Shown: positions 23,738-32,872, counted from the first letter of the stretch. The stretch is 49,565 nt of DNA from Erysipelothrix sp. (GCA_018335655.1 JAGXRX010000026.1:1-49565), one strand, 5' to 3'. Notes: generated by a model from the sequence alone, not told the origin. Program-made: numbers and translations.

Positions 23738-24544
23738 ATGAAAAAATTCTTATTTGTACTAATGATTGCACTTGCACTTGCTGCATGTGCTCCGACTACT
23801 TCAAAAGAAGATTCCATTATTGTTGGTTTAGAATGTGATTACGCTCCATTTAACTGGACACAACTTGAAGCTACAGAAACTTCTGTAAGAATTGAAGGAA
23901 ACATTGGTTATTGTGATGGTTATGATATTACTGTCGCAAGCACTATTGCAACTGAGCTTGGTAAAACACTGATTGTTAAGCAAATTGCTTGGGAAGGTCT
24001 TGAGCCTGCTTTAGCATCTGGTGAGATTGATATGATCGTTGCTGGTATGACGGATACTCTTGAGCGTAGACAACGTGTCGCATTCTCAGTACCATACTAT
24101 GCAAGTGATATGGTCATGGTAGTAAGAAAAGATTCAGTATTTGCTAGTGCGACAAGTTTAGCTGATTTTACTGGTGCTAATGTTGTGGCTCAACGTGGAA
24201 CTTTCCATGATGGTTTAGTTAGTCAAATTCCAAGTGTTAACCACATGACTCCCCTTGCAACATTTCCTTTGCTTGTTAACGCTGTGATGTCATTAGAATC
24301 TGATGCCCTAGTATCTGAAAATCCAGTTGCTATTTCTATTGTTAAGAATAATCCAGATCTTACTATCATTCGCTTTACTCAAGCTAATGGTTTCCAAACA
24401 AACTTTGAAGATACCACAGTCTCTGTTGCTTTAAGACAAACAGACACAGAACTTCTTGAAAGCATTAATGCAATCTTATCAGGTATTAGCTCCGAACAAC
24501 GTGATACATGGATGGCTGATGCCATCTCGAGACAACCAGAATAA
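23738..24544 (+). CDS. Lysine-type ABC transporter substrate-binding lipoprotein
   Basis: SBP family 3 lipoprotein, 268 aa. The signal MKKFLFVLMIALALAAC gives a lipobox LAAC with Cys17. The early CDYAPFNWTQ and GYDITVASTIATELGKTLIVKQIAWEGLEPALASGEIDMIVAGMTDTLERRQRVAFSVPYY are the family's ligand-pocket regions. A 30-residue insertion between them contains two cysteines (ECDYAPF...GYCDGYD), possibly a disulphide on the outside. GAGGAGG at 23727 fixes the start. The lysine riboswitch upstream suggests lysine as ligand. The stop overlaps the permease start (TAATG). Confidence 0.93.
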   Translation: MKKFLFVLMIALALAACAPTTSKEDSIIVGLECDYAPFNWTQLEATETSVRIEGNIGYCDGYDITVASTIATELGKTLIVKQIAWEGLEPALASGEIDMIVAGMTDTLERRQRVAFSVPYYASDMVMVVRKDSVFASATSLADFTGANVVAQRGTFHDGLVSQIPSVNHMTPLATFPLLVNAVMSLESDALVSENPVAISIVKNNPDLTIIRFTQANGFQTNFEDTTVSVALRQTDTELLESINAILSGISSEQRDTWMADAISRQPE

Positions 24545-25332
24545 TGAATCGTGTTCCTTTGCCTCCTGATTTAATTGGTGGGGCTTTAGGTATTTATGAG
24601 CGATATGCCCCGTTGTTTTGGTTCGGAGTTCGAAACACGCTTCTTATTTCGCTGAGTGCTACAATCATTGGATTGTTTATTGGACTCTTTTTTGCATCTC
24701 TTAAGCAGTTAAAAATAGATAATAAAGATAATTCAATTGTTAAAGTAACTAAAGTGGTTTTAAGAGTTATTGCAAATCTTTATATTGAAATATTTAGAGG
24801 AACACCGATGATTGTGCAAGCAATCTTCTTGTATCATGGGTTAAGACCATTCATTGGTTGGACACCTTTGACTGCTGGTATTGTTATCGTATCGATTAAT
24901 ACTGGTGCTTACATGGCTGAAATTATTCGTGCAGGCATACAATCGATTGATAAAGGTCAGTATGAAGCATCACGATCACTTGGTATGAATCATTTATTAA
25001 CGATGGTCTTTGTCATACTTCCACAAGCCATTAAGAATGCATTCCCTGCGATTGGTAATGAGTTTGTAGTGAATATAAAAGACACTGCAGTGCTTAATGT
25101 TATTGGTGTTAGTGAACTGTATTTCCAATCCACGGCTGTGGCTGGTATTGTATTTAGATTTAGAGATACATTCCTTATTACAGCGCTAATTTACTTGTTT
25201 CTAACGTTCACAACAACACAGTTACTTCGTATTGCTGAGAAAAAACTTGATACACCAGAAGGTTTAGTTGGAGCTTCGAGTTCATCAAGTAAAAATTTCT
25301 TTGGATTTAAACGTAAAAGAGGTACATCATGA
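24544..25332 (+). CDS. Lysine-type ABC transporter permease
   Basis: HisM/GlnP-class membrane subunit of 262 aa. It contains [24 protein letters not shown], the EAA-loop region [50 protein letters not shown], and about five membrane helices. The C-terminus carries a hydrophilic tail of about 30 residues with a serine cluster (GASSSSSKN) that the paralogue at 20701 lacks. It begins on the last base of the preceding stop and overlaps the ATPase by ATGA. Single-permease architecture implies a homodimer. Confidence 0.94.
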   Translation: MNRVPLPPDLIGGALGIYERYAPLFWFGVRNTLLISLSATIIGLFIGLFFASLKQLKIDNKDNSIVKVTKVVLRVIANLYIEIFRGTPMIVQAIFLYHGLRPFIGWTPLTAGIVIVSINTGAYMAEIIRAGIQSIDKGQYEASRSLGMNHLLTMVFVILPQAIKNAFPAIGNEFVVNIKDTAVLNVIGVSELYFQSTAVAGIVFRFRDTFLITALIYLFLTFTTTQLLRIAEKKLDTPEGLVGASSSSSKNFFGFKRKRGTS

Positions 25333-26054
25333 TTGATATTCTAAACCTTTCAAAATCATTTGGAAAACAAGAAGTTCTTCATGATATTAGCCTTAATGTT
25401 CAAGAAGGAGAAGTTGTTTGCCTTATAGGAGCATCAGGTTCTGGTAAAAGTACATTACTTCGCTGTGTTAATTTATTAGAAACTCCTAATGCTGGCAAGA
25501 TTATTGTCGATGGTGTTGATATTACAGCTTCATTCAATATTGATGATTACCGAACTAAGGTTGGAATGATCTTTCAATCCTTCAATCTATTTCCACATCT
25601 TAATGTTTTAAAGAATTGTACCCTTGCACAAATCAAAGTGCTTAAAAGATCACAAAAAGAAGCTGAAGAAATTGCATATGAAAACTTAAAAAAAGTAGGC
25701 TTGAGTGATTTTGCAACCATGAATGTTACAAAATTATCTGGTGGTCAAAAACAACGTGTTGCGATTGCACGTGCATTGTGTATGAATCCTAAGATTTTAC
25801 TCCTTGATGAACCTACTTCTGCACTCGATCCTGAACTTGTAGGCGAAGTGTTAGATGTTATTAAGGATCTTGCGAAATCAGGTCTAACCATGCTCATTGT
25901 CACTCATGAAATGAGTTTTGCGAAAGATGTTGCGGATAAGGTTGTCTTTATGGATCAAGGTGTAGTAGTTGAAGCAGAGCATCCTTCTATCCTGTTTAAT
26001 GCTCCAAAGCAAGAACGTACTAAAGCATTCTTAGCTAGAATTGTTCACCAATAG
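25329..26054 (+). CDS. Lysine-type ABC transporter ATP-binding protein
   Basis: ATPase subunit of the HisP/GlnQ class, 241 aa. Walker A is [17 protein letters not shown], the Q-loop [14 protein letters not shown], the signature [16 protein letters not shown], Walker [19 protein letters not shown] and the switch [22 protein letters not shown]. It is the last gene of the lysine-riboswitch operon (binding protein-permease-ATPase) and is followed by a terminator. This gene order is the reverse of that in the T-box operon, so the two importers are unlikely to be a recent tandem duplication. Confidence 0.95.
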   Translation: MIDILNLSKSFGKQEVLHDISLNVQEGEVVCLIGASGSGKSTLLRCVNLLETPNAGKIIVDGVDITASFNIDDYRTKVGMIFQSFNLFPHLNVLKNCTLAQIKVLKRSQKEAEEIAYENLKKVGLSDFATMNVTKLSGGQKQRVAIARALCMNPKILLLDEPTSALDPELVGEVLDVIKDLAKSGLTMLIVTHEMSFAKDVADKVVFMDQGVVVEAEHPSILFNAPKQERTKAFLARIVHQ

Positions 26055-26055
26055 T

Positions 26056-26080
26056 AAGACGCAGAATATTGCGTCTTTTT
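26056..26080 (+). terminator. Terminator of the lysine-transport operon
   Basis: AAGACGC (26056-26062) pairs with GCGTCTT (26071-26077), followed by TTTT. Confidence 0.9.
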
Positions 26081-26168
26081 TCTTACATGTTTGCAACATA
26101 GTTTCGTTTAGATTATTTATACTTTTATGAGATAATAGTGATGACAAAAAACGTCAATAAGGAGAACT

Positions 26169-26738
26169 ATGAAAAAAATATTAGTGTCAATTACAGCAAT
26201 CAGTGTTATATTGCTCGTTGCTTTTCAATTAGGTTTGTTTGGTTCAAAATCTATTCTTGAAACTTATGCACTTGAAGATATGACAGTGGAATCTATGGTA
26301 TTAGCACTTGAAACTAAAACGATTGATACAACCGGGCTTGTCGCAAGTATCAACTCAAAGTTTTTAGTATTAGAAACTGAAAATGATAAGGTTACAGTCG
26401 CTTTACCAGAAGATCGATTCTATCTTTCCTTTGCACCTTATATTACTAATACACATCCTTGTAACACTCATTTCTTGACATCATGTCAAAATGAACTTAG
26501 AAATGAATCATTCCATGTAAAAGTTGTCCTAGAAGATGGAACTGTCCTTATTGATGAAACACTAACAAGTGCTTCAAATGGTTTCGTTGGAATTTGGTTA
26601 CCTAGAGATGTAGAAGCAGTTCTACATATTGAATACGATGATCTTCATGTTAGTACACCAATCGAAACGTTTGAATCTAGTAACACATGCTTGACGACTC
26701 CACTACAACTTGTAAAAAAAGACTCACTTCCTCAATAA
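26169..26738 (+). CDS. Exported protein of unknown function
   Basis: Unrecognised. The 189-aa product has an N-terminal Lys-Lys followed by a hydrophobic segment (ILVSITAISVILLVAFQLGLFG) that reads as a signal anchor or signal peptide without a lipobox. The mature part is rich in beta-type alternation and acidic residues and has three cysteines, two in a short loop (HPCNTHFLTSCQNE) and one near the C-terminus. AAGGAGA precedes the ATG. A possible -10 GATAAT is at 26131. It has its own terminator and is the second unit of the + strand block that splits the rbfA-truB neighbourhood. Nothing in the context fixes a role. Confidence 0.75.
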   Translation: MKKILVSITAISVILLVAFQLGLFGSKSILETYALEDMTVESMVLALETKTIDTTGLVASINSKFLVLETENDKVTVALPEDRFYLSFAPYITNTHPCNTHFLTSCQNELRNESFHVKVVLEDGTVLIDETLTSASNGFVGIWLPRDVEAVLHIEYDDLHVSTPIETFESSNTCLTTPLQLVKKDSLPQ

Positions 26739-26752
26739 AGTGAGTTTTTTTT
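26722..26752 (+). terminator. Terminator overlapping the stop codon of the 26169 gene
   Basis: ACTCACTT (26722-26729) pairs with AAGTGAGT (26738-26745), followed by TTTTTTT. The stop codon TAA is inside the loop and 3' arm. Confidence 0.9.
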
Positions 26753-26848
26753 AGGTTATTTCGAAGATTAATCGATTAAATATGCACTCCTTACCAATAG
26801 TTCTTGAGATTTCACAAATACTCTGTTAAATTACTAATGGGGGTATAT

Positions 26849-27856
26849 ATGAAAAACATAAGTTACATGGTGGATCGTATTTTATCAATGAATATTTTAG
26901 GTATTTTTGACGTTGCTAATAAAGTTCATAAGAAGACGAAAAGAAACCGCATTATTCTTATTATTGATATCATTTGGTGTGGATTAAGACACATGGCAGG
27001 TTATGTTGATTACCTTATTTTTGAAATGTATAATCTTAATGAATATCAAAGAAGTACAGTGATGACTCGTGGACGCAACAATGCGTATGTTCGTGAGCTT
27101 AACAATCCTAAATATAATTACATGTTTGAGAGTAAGAAAGATTTCCATACTTTATACAATGATTTAGTCAAACGCGAGTGGCTTAGTTTAGAAGATGCTT
27201 CTTTTGATGATTTTGAGAAGTTTGTAAATGGTAAAAAAGATTTCTTTGCGAAACCAAATAGAGGCACATGTGGACATGGTATTGAAAAAATAAATGTTTC
27301 AGATTATGAGGACATTTATACTCTTTGGTATCATTTACACGATAGAAAATGCACATTAGTTGAGGAGACAATAATTCAACATCCAACATTGAAACATCTA
27401 CATCCTCATTCTATAAACACTATTCGATTTGTAACCATTCTTCACAACAATAATGTACATATAGTCTCAGCTTACTTACGTATCGGAAATAACCGTATTG
27501 TTGACAACTTTAATAGTGGTGGCATGGTTGTACCAATAGATTTAAAAACTGGATTTATCCATGATGTTGCTATTGATAAAGCAGGTAACTACTACCAGCA
27601 TCACCCGCTTACTAATACGCGAATTCAAGGATTTCAAATTCCATGTTGGGAGGAATCTTTAGAACTTGTCACTGAAGCAGCGAAACGAGTTGATCAAATA
27701 AGATTAGTGGGTTGGGATGTAGGAATCTCTGAGAATGGACCACTACTTGTTGAAGCAAACCAGTATCCAGGTCATGATATCTATCAACTTCCACTGCATA
27801 CTCCGAAAAAAATTGGAATGCTACCTGTGTTTCAAGAAATAATTAAATTAAAGTAA
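26849..27856 (+). CDS. ATP-grasp protein, sugar-transfer-associated type
   Basis: Probable ATP-dependent carboxylate-amine/thiol ligase-fold enzyme of the group often found with polysaccharide genes (PF14397-like). I start it at ATG 26849; the preceding GGGGGT is a weak ribosome-binding site, and an in-frame ATG at 26837 is possible. From 26849 it has 335 aa. ATP-grasp features: DFFAKPNRGTCGHGIEKI (ATP-binding lysine and loop), LVEETIIQHPTLKHLHPHSINTIRFVTI, SAYLRIGNNRIVDNFNSGGMVVPIDLKTGFI, and the metal-binding end VGWDVGISENGPLLVEANQYPGHDIYQLP. The acceptor substrate is unknown. No polysaccharide genes adjoin it, so it is an orphan within the inserted + strand block. Confidence 0.85.
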   Translation: MKNISYMVDRILSMNILGIFDVANKVHKKTKRNRIILIIDIIWCGLRHMAGYVDYLIFEMYNLNEYQRSTVMTRGRNNAYVRELNNPKYNYMFESKKDFHTLYNDLVKREWLSLEDASFDDFEKFVNGKKDFFAKPNRGTCGHGIEKINVSDYEDIYTLWYHLHDRKCTLVEETIIQHPTLKHLHPHSINTIRFVTILHNNNVHIVSAYLRIGNNRIVDNFNSGGMVVPIDLKTGFIHDVAIDKAGNYYQHHPLTNTRIQGFQIPCWEESLELVTEAAKRVDQIRLVGWDVGISENGPLLVEANQYPGHDIYQLPLHTPKKIGMLPVFQEIIKLK

Positions 27857-27885
27857 AAATGTAGATGACGAATCATCTACATTTT
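27856..27885. terminator. Bidirectional terminator between ATP-grasp gene and rbfA
   Basis: AAAATGTAGATGA (27856-27868) pairs with TCATCTACATTTT (27873-27885) around a 4-nt loop. T-rich sequence follows on both strands, serving the convergent ATP-grasp and rbfA transcripts. Confidence 0.9.
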
Positions 27886-27887
27886 CT

Positions 27888-28220
27888 TTAGTCTTTAAGG
27901 GTTGCTTTTAAGATTTCATCAATACGATTACCTCTTTCAAGAGAATCGTCAACTTCAAATACCAATGAAGGAATCTTTTTAACTTTAAGTTTTGAACCTA
28001 ATGATGAGCGAATAAAACCTTTTGCCTTATCTAAGTTTTCCATAAGATTGTTTTGTCCTTGAGGAAATGTCACAAAGATTTTAGCTGTAGAATAATCTTT
28101 AGTAAGTTGAACATCAGTAATAGTAACCCATTTTAAGGTAGGATCTTTTACTTCACTCATTAAAATAAGTGAAACTTCTTTACGAATAATCCCTTCAAGT
28201 CGTTCTAATTTAATTGTCAT
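27888..28220 (-). CDS. rbfA: Ribosome-binding factor A
   Basis: Late 30S maturation factor with a KH-like fold, 110 aa. The conserved N-terminus RLEGIIRKEVSLILMSEVKDPTLKWVTITDVQLTKDYSTAKIFVTF and the later KGFIRSSLGSKLKVKKIPSLVFEVDDSLERGNRIDEIL are both intact. It starts two bases after the infB stop. It is the last gene of the rimP operon; truB and ribF, which usually follow, are 4.4 kb further on beyond an oppositely oriented block. Confidence 0.97.
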   Translation of the reverse strand: MTIKLERLEGIIRKEVSLILMSEVKDPTLKWVTITDVQLTKDYSTAKIFVTFPQGQNNLMENLDKAKGFIRSSLGSKLKVKKIPSLVFEVDDSLERGNRIDEILKATLKD

Positions 28221-28222
28221 AA

Positions 28223-30070
28223 TTAATCACGCTCCACTTCTACTGAGCCAAATGCCTCAATTAAATCACCTTCTTTAAGATCGTTAAAGTTTTCAATCGT
28301 TAAGCCACAGTCAAAACCAGAAGTAACTTCTTTTGCATCATTCGCAAAACGTTTCAATGAACTTAAGCGACCAGTATACACGACAATACCATCACGAATG
28401 AGACGTACATGTCCATTTCTTACAAGTTTACCATCAGTCACCATACATCCAGCAATTGTACCAATTTTAGATGCTTTGAATATTTGACGAACAGAAGCTT
28501 GTCCAAGAATAATTTCTTCAAAGATAGGATCAAGCATCCCCTTCATTGCAGCTTCCATTTGCTCAACAACTTTATAAATAATGTTGTGTAAACGAATATC
28601 GACACCTTGCTCTTGAGCAAGTTTACGAATGGCTGCTGTTGGACGAACGTTAAATCCAATAATAATAGCTTTAGATGCTGCCGCAAGCATAACATCACTC
28701 TCTGATATAGCACCTGCAGTGTTACGAATGACATTGACACGTACTGATTCAACATCAACTTTTTCAAGAGATGAACGAACCGCTTCAGCACTACCTTGAA
28801 CATCCGCTTTAATGATTAATGGAATTTCTTGAACATTACCCTCTTTAATCTGTTTAGACAGATCATCTAAAGATAATGCAGAAGTAATTCTTCGCTCAGT
28901 TTCAATTTTTGCTTGTGAGCGTTTATCAGCAATTGCACGAGCTTGTCGCTCATTATGGAATACTTTAAATATATCCCCCGCTTGAGGTACGTCATTAAGA
29001 CCAATAATCTCAACAGGTGTAGCAGGACCTGCTTCTTTAATTTCTTTTCCTTCATCATCCGTCATTTTTCTTACTTTACCAAAGCAAGCACCGACAACAA
29101 CAGGATCACCAACACGAAGTGTTCCATTTTGAACAAGTAGTGTTGTAACTGGACCACGTCCTTTATCAAGTTTAGCTTCTACAACCGTTCCTACAGCTTC
29201 ACGAGTAGGATTTGCTTGTAAGTTACCAACTTCAGTTAAGACAAGAATAGTTTCAAGAACTTCTTTAATACCTTCACCTTTTAATGCTGAAATACGTAAG
29301 TAAATAGTATCCCCACCCCATTCTTCTGGAGTTAATCCTAAATCAGCCAACTGATTCATAACTTTATCAGGATTAGCAGTTTCTTTATCCATTTTGTTTA
29401 CCGCAACAATGATTGGAACTCCTGCTGCTTTCGCATGATCAAGAGCTTCTCTAGTTTGAGGCATAACACCATCATCCGCTGCAACCACAATAATAACTAA
29501 ATCTGTTATTTTTGCACCACGAGCACGCATAGCAGTAAATGCTTCATGACCTGGTGTATCTAAAAATGTAATACGTTTACCACTGTAATCAATTTGATAA
29601 GCCCCAATATGTTGAGTAATTCCACCAAACTCTCCTGAAACGACTTTAGATTTACGAATGGTATCAAGAAGTGTTGTCTTACCATGGTCAACGTGACCCA
29701 TGATTGTTACAACAGCTGGTCTTTCAATAAGATCAGCAGGATCATCTTGAATACTATCTTCTAAACTTGTTTCATCAAAAATTTCTTCTTTGATAACTTC
29801 TACACCAAATTCTAGACATACAAGTTCAACTAAATCATCATCCATAATGGAGTTGATGGTAACCATCTTTCCAAGCATAAATAATAACTTAATGACTTCA
29901 CTTGCATTCTTTTTAAGCTTTTCAGCCAACTCACCAACAGTAATACCATCCGTGTACTTAATTTCCTTGACAGTCTCTACAACTTTTCTTGGAGCAAATG
30001 TCCCTGGATTCGTATTAGTATTCGGTTTACGATTGCGATTAGTTGGTTTTCTCGAGTTATTTCTTTTCAT
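28223..30070 (-). CDS. infB: Translation initiation factor IF-2
   Basis: GTPase that brings fMet-tRNA to the 30S subunit. At 615 aa it is a short form: the variable N-terminal region is only about 35 residues (Arg/Asn/Lys-rich), followed by one IF2_N domain ([31 protein letters not shown]). The G domain has [20 protein letters not shown] and NKMD, and domains II-IV follow ([48 protein letters not shown]). It overlaps ylxQ by ATGA. No start for a second isoform was identified with confidence. Confidence 0.98.
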   Translation of the reverse strand: MKRNNSRKPTNRNRKPNTNTNPGTFAPRKVVETVKEIKYTDGITVGELAEKLKKNASEVIKLLFMLGKMVTINSIMDDDLVELVCLEFGVEVIKEEIFDETSLEDSIQDDPADLIERPAVVTIMGHVDHGKTTLLDTIRKSKVVSGEFGGITQHIGAYQIDYSGKRITFLDTPGHEAFTAMRARGAKITDLVIIVVAADDGVMPQTREALDHAKAAGVPIIVAVNKMDKETANPDKVMNQLADLGLTPEEWGGDTIYLRISALKGEGIKEVLETILVLTEVGNLQANPTREAVGTVVEAKLDKGRGPVTTLLVQNGTLRVGDPVVVGACFGKVRKMTDDEGKEIKEAGPATPVEIIGLNDVPQAGDIFKVFHNERQARAIADKRSQAKIETERRITSALSLDDLSKQIKEGNVQEIPLIIKADVQGSAEAVRSSLEKVDVESVRVNVIRNTAGAISESDVMLAAASKAIIIGFNVRPTAAIRKLAQEQGVDIRLHNIIYKVVEQMEAAMKGMLDPIFEEIILGQASVRQIFKASKIGTIAGCMVTDGKLVRNGHVRLIRDGIVVYTGRLSSLKRFANDAKEVTSGFDCGLTIENFNDLKEGDLIEAFGSVEVERD

Positions 30071-30372
30071 TCCTTCACCTCTTTCAATGCTTCTTTAATT
30101 TGCTTAGCCAATGCATTATGGATAATTGCACATGCAACACGTGATGTTTTCCCAATCGCCTTTGAAAGTTCAATCGATGTAAAACTCTCAATAACGTCGA
30201 CATGATAGAAAGCACACTTATCTTTTAACTGCTTACGTGTTCTATTTGATGCATCACTTGTAATGATGACTAAACTGGCTTTATTAGCGCGAATTGATGG
30301 AAGAATTTGATCTCCAGTCACTAGACCATTCGCTTTTGCACATATCCCTAATAGGTAGAGGCTATGATTCAT
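30067..30372 (-). CDS. ylxQ: L7Ae-family RNA-binding protein YlxQ
   Basis: Small (101 aa) protein of the L7Ae/L30e fold that binds kink-turn RNA. The core [83 protein letters not shown] follows the family closely. It overlaps ylxR by 11 bp and infB by ATGA, the standard nusA-ylxR-ylxQ-infB order. Its RNA target here is not indicated by the sequence. Confidence 0.93.
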   Translation of the reverse strand: MNHSLYLLGICAKANGLVTGDQILPSIRANKASLVIITSDASNRTRKQLKDKCAFYHVDVIESFTSIELSKAIGKTSRVACAIIHNALAKQIKEALKEVKE

Positions 30373-30622
30373 TCATAAATGAGCGCAGTTGTTCGATAAA
30401 AGATGGGTCTAGGGTCACTTCTAAGGCACGTTCGAGCGCTTTTCGTTTAATCGCAATTTCAATTGCTTCTTGGCTCTTTTTAAGATAAGCCCCACGTCCA
30501 TTCATGCGTCCGGACGTATCAATAACAACAGTTCCTTCAGGGGTTCTTACAATACGTAATAATTCCTTTTTAGGCAATTGCTCTTGTGTTGCAATACATT
30601 TTCTTAAAGGAATTTTTTTCAT
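30362..30622 (-). CDS. ylxR: YlxR/RnpM family RNA-binding protein
   Basis: 86-aa basic protein with the family opening RKCIATQEQLPKKELLRIVRTPEGTVVID and GRMNGRGAYLKKSQEAIEIAIKRKALERAL. Members of this family have been reported to bind and modulate RNase P RNA (RnpM). It starts on the last base of the nusA stop (TAATG) and overlaps ylxQ by 11 bp, so it is translationally coupled on both sides. The charged GRGAYL motif expected for RNA contact is intact. Confidence 0.94.
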   Translation of the reverse strand: MKKIPLRKCIATQEQLPKKELLRIVRTPEGTVVIDTSGRMNGRGAYLKKSQEAIEIAIKRKALERALEVTLDPSFIEQLRSFMNES

Positions 30623-32304
30623 TATTCCTCCTCATAGTATTCATCATACTCATCATAATCAATATCATCTTTCCAAAGGAAATCTTCCTCTAGTTCTTGA
30701 CGTTTGCGCTCTGCAAGTTCCTCATCAGTAAATACTGGTGTGTTAGCAATTGCATTCGCAATCTCTTTCTTCTTAATAATTTCAGCTACATTAATACGTG
30801 GTTCGTGTTCAACTTCTTTATCTTTATCACGATCAAAGTATTTTTTCTTCTTAACTTCCTTCTTAACTTCCACTTTGGTTGCATCAGCAAGTTTTTCAAA
30901 CTTAGATACAAAAGTATCACGTTTCTTAATTTCACGTTTAACACGTTTTTCAACAACTTTTTCTACTTCTACAACTGGTTTCTTCGGTGTAACAGGTTGA
31001 GTTGGAGTTGTGACTGGTTCAGTCTTAACTTCTTCAACCTCAACTTCAGCCACTTCTTCAACAACCTCTTTAACTGTTTCTTTAGCAGCTTCTGCAGCTT
31101 GAAGTTTAGCTTGTTGTTGATTGAATAGACGCTCTAGAGCAACTTTTTCTGCTTCTTCTAAACGACGTGCAGCTTCTTTTTGTGCTTTTTCTAAATGTTT
31201 TTCAGCTAGTTTTGTTTCTACAAGGTTCATATATGTTTCATAACGACCCATGTAGTCAATGTTTGCTGCTTCAGCATCACTCTTAGACTTAATGTCAATT
31301 TTTTGACCTGTAAGTTTAACTGCTAATTTAGCATTTTTACCTTTTTTACCAATGGCTAATGAGAGTTGATTATCATCAACTACAACCATTAATCCTCGGT
31401 TTTCTTCATGAGGGAAAACAGCTAAAATTTGTGCTGGAGCTAGTGCATTTCTAATAAGTTCTACAGAGTTTTCACTCCATAAGAAAATATCGATTTTTTC
31501 GCCTTTAAGTTCATCAATAACAACTTGAACACGTGAACCACGTGGTCCAATACATGCTCCAATAGGATCTATGTCTGAGTTTTTAGAGAAGACTGCAATT
31601 TTAGTACGCTCACCCGCTTCACGAGCAATTGCTTTAATCTCAACAAGTCCTTCATAAATCTCAGGAACTTCTTTTTCAAACAAACGACGAACAAGTTTTG
31701 CGTCAGCACGTGATACTAAAACTTGTGCTCCTTTAGTTTCTTTATTCACTTCAGTAATAACAACACGAAGGTGTGATCCTTCTACGTAACGCTCATTAGG
31801 AATCTGAGCAGCTTTAGGCATCATTGCTAATGTTTTACCAAGGTTAACAACGACAAACTTTTCTTCAACTGATTCAATGGCTGCAATCACCATTTCATCT
31901 TTTTTGTCTTCATATTCATCAAAAATAGCAGCTTTTTCTGCTTCTCTAATTTTTTGTTTAAGTACGTTTTTAGCAAGTAATGCTGCAGCACGTCCTAGTT
32001 CCTTCATTTCGCGACGCTCATCAATATAATCGCCTAACGCAATGTTTTCAATTCGTTGTTGTGCATCTTTAAGCGAAATTTCAAGTTCATCATCTTCAAC
32101 TTCTTCAACAACTAAAAAACGTTGGTAAAGTTGGATGTCACCATTTTCATTGATTTGCACACGCACGATGGCATCTGGAATTTCAATTTGTTTGCGGTAA
32201 GCTTTAGCAAGTGCTTCTTCTACTGCCGCAACAACTATATCTTTAGAAATAGAGCGAGTTGTTTCGATGTTTGCTACTAAGAGCATAAGATCTTTAATGT
32301 TCAT
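30622..32304 (-). CDS. nusA: Transcription factor NusA with long charged C-terminal extension
   Basis: Elongation, pausing and termination factor of RNA polymerase, 560 aa against about 370 in Bacillus. Domains: N-terminal RNAP-binding domain (1-125), S1 domain (about 135-200), KH1 with IGPRGSRV (252-259), KH2 with AIGKKGKNAKLA (about 317-328). From about residue 346 an extension of some 215 residues follows. It contains an Ala/Glu/Lys helical stretch (about 360-425), a Pro/Thr/Val hinge, a strongly basic segment (VEKRVKREIKKRDTF, KKEVKKKKYFDRDKDKE), and an acidic Tyr/Asp/Glu tail (DDIDYDEYDEYYEEE). AAGGA precedes the ATG. The core is certain; the role of the extension is unknown. Confidence 0.96.
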   Translation of the reverse strand: MNIKDLMLLVANIETTRSISKDIVVAAVEEALAKAYRKQIEIPDAIVRVQINENGDIQLYQRFLVVEEVEDDELEISLKDAQQRIENIALGDYIDERREMKELGRAAALLAKNVLKQKIREAEKAAIFDEYEDKKDEMVIAAIESVEEKFVVVNLGKTLAMMPKAAQIPNERYVEGSHLRVVITEVNKETKGAQVLVSRADAKLVRRLFEKEVPEIYEGLVEIKAIAREAGERTKIAVFSKNSDIDPIGACIGPRGSRVQVVIDELKGEKIDIFLWSENSVELIRNALAPAQILAVFPHEENRGLMVVVDDNQLSLAIGKKGKNAKLAVKLTGQKIDIKSKSDAEAANIDYMGRYETYMNLVETKLAEKHLEKAQKEAARRLEEAEKVALERLFNQQQAKLQAAEAAKETVKEVVEEVAEVEVEEVKTEPVTTPTQPVTPKKPVVEVEKVVEKRVKREIKKRDTFVSKFEKLADATKVEVKKEVKKKKYFDRDKDKEVEHEPRINVAEIIKKKEIANAIANTPVFTDEELAERKRQELEEDFLWKDDIDYDEYDEYYEEE

Positions 32305-32312
32305 ATGTGTCC

Positions 32313-32780
32313 TTAATCCTTTATCGCATGTCGAATGAAAACGATGTTTTCACGATCAATACGTAGTGTTTGTGCTTTTCCTTTAATGTTTTGTACTAAT
32401 GTAATCGAGTCCTCTTCAAGTTGAGTCATTATTCCTTTAAATTCAATCGATTTATTCACTGCCCTCAATGTCCTAACGTACACCGAATGGTCGATTGCAT
32501 CATGAAGTTGTTCATTGTCAAGTATTTCACGCTCAATTCCTGCGGTACTGACATCTAACATATATTCATCAGGCAATTGGCTAGCTACTTCATCTAGAGC
32601 TTCGGAAACATCAAAAGAAACAAGTGCCGTTGTGTCTAGATCAAGCGCACGATGTGGATCGTACACTAAAACTTCTAAGATACGGTCCTTGCCCATGGAT
32701 TTCCAGTTCATACTGTAACACTTTACATGATGTTTAGTAAAAATCGGTTGACATAATTGTTTTAAAGCTTCACTTTTCAA
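32313..32780 (-). CDS. rimP: Ribosome maturation factor RimP
   Basis: 30S assembly factor, 155 aa from the TTG at 32780, which has AAGGAGG 9 nt upstream. By comparison with the Bacillus protein this start aligns with LKQLCQPIF at the N-terminus. An in-frame ATG at 32819 with its own AAGGAG would add 13 residues (MPLLRVCIRRTHW) unlike the family; that ATG lies in the loop of a 10-bp hairpin. Recognisable family segments are KDRILEVLVYD, DLDTTALVSFDVSEALDEVASQLPDEYMLDVSTAGIEREI and a C-terminal SH3-like domain. It heads the rimP-nusA-ylxR-ylxQ-infB-rbfA operon. Confidence 0.88.
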   Translation of the reverse strand: MKSEALKQLCQPIFTKHHVKCYSMNWKSMGKDRILEVLVYDPHRALDLDTTALVSFDVSEALDEVASQLPDEYMLDVSTAGIEREILDNEQLHDAIDHSVYVRTLRAVNKSIEFKGIMTQLEEDSITLVQNIKGKAQTLRIDRENIVFIRHAIKD

Positions 32781-32807
32781 CCAGTGAGTCCTCCTTATAC
32801 AAACACG

Positions 32808-32830
32808 AAGGAGTGGCATCGCCACTCCTT
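32808..32830 (-). promoter_or_regulatory. 5'-leader hairpin enclosing an alternative rimP start
   Basis: Perfect 10-bp inverted repeat (AAGGAGTGGC and GCCACTCCTT around a 3-nt centre) a few bases after the predicted transcript start at about 32834. The 5' arm contains the ribosome-binding site AAGGAG, and the ATG at 32819 is in the loop and 3' arm. No T-run follows, so it is not a terminator. Confidence 0.6.
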
Positions 32831-32840
32831 GAGTAATAAT

Positions 32841-32869
32841 ATTATACATGACCTATGAAATAATTGCAA
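32841..32869 (-). promoter_or_regulatory. Promoter of the rimP-nusA-infB-rbfA operon
   Basis: On the - strand: -35 TTGCAA (32869-32864), 17-bp spacer, -10 TATAAT (32846-32841) preceded by TG (TGTATAAT). It sits just after the polC stop codon. Confidence 0.85.
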
Positions 32870-32872
32870 ACA

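Noticed and set aside
23644-23838. Short + strand open frame inside the lysine riboswitch leader.
   Set aside because: It overlaps the aptamer, the terminator and the start of the binding-protein gene, and encodes no recognisable product.
30697-31128. Phe/Asn-rich + strand open frame opposite nusA.
   Set aside because: It is the complement of the Lys/Glu-rich NusA tail; the composition is a by-product and there is no translation signal.
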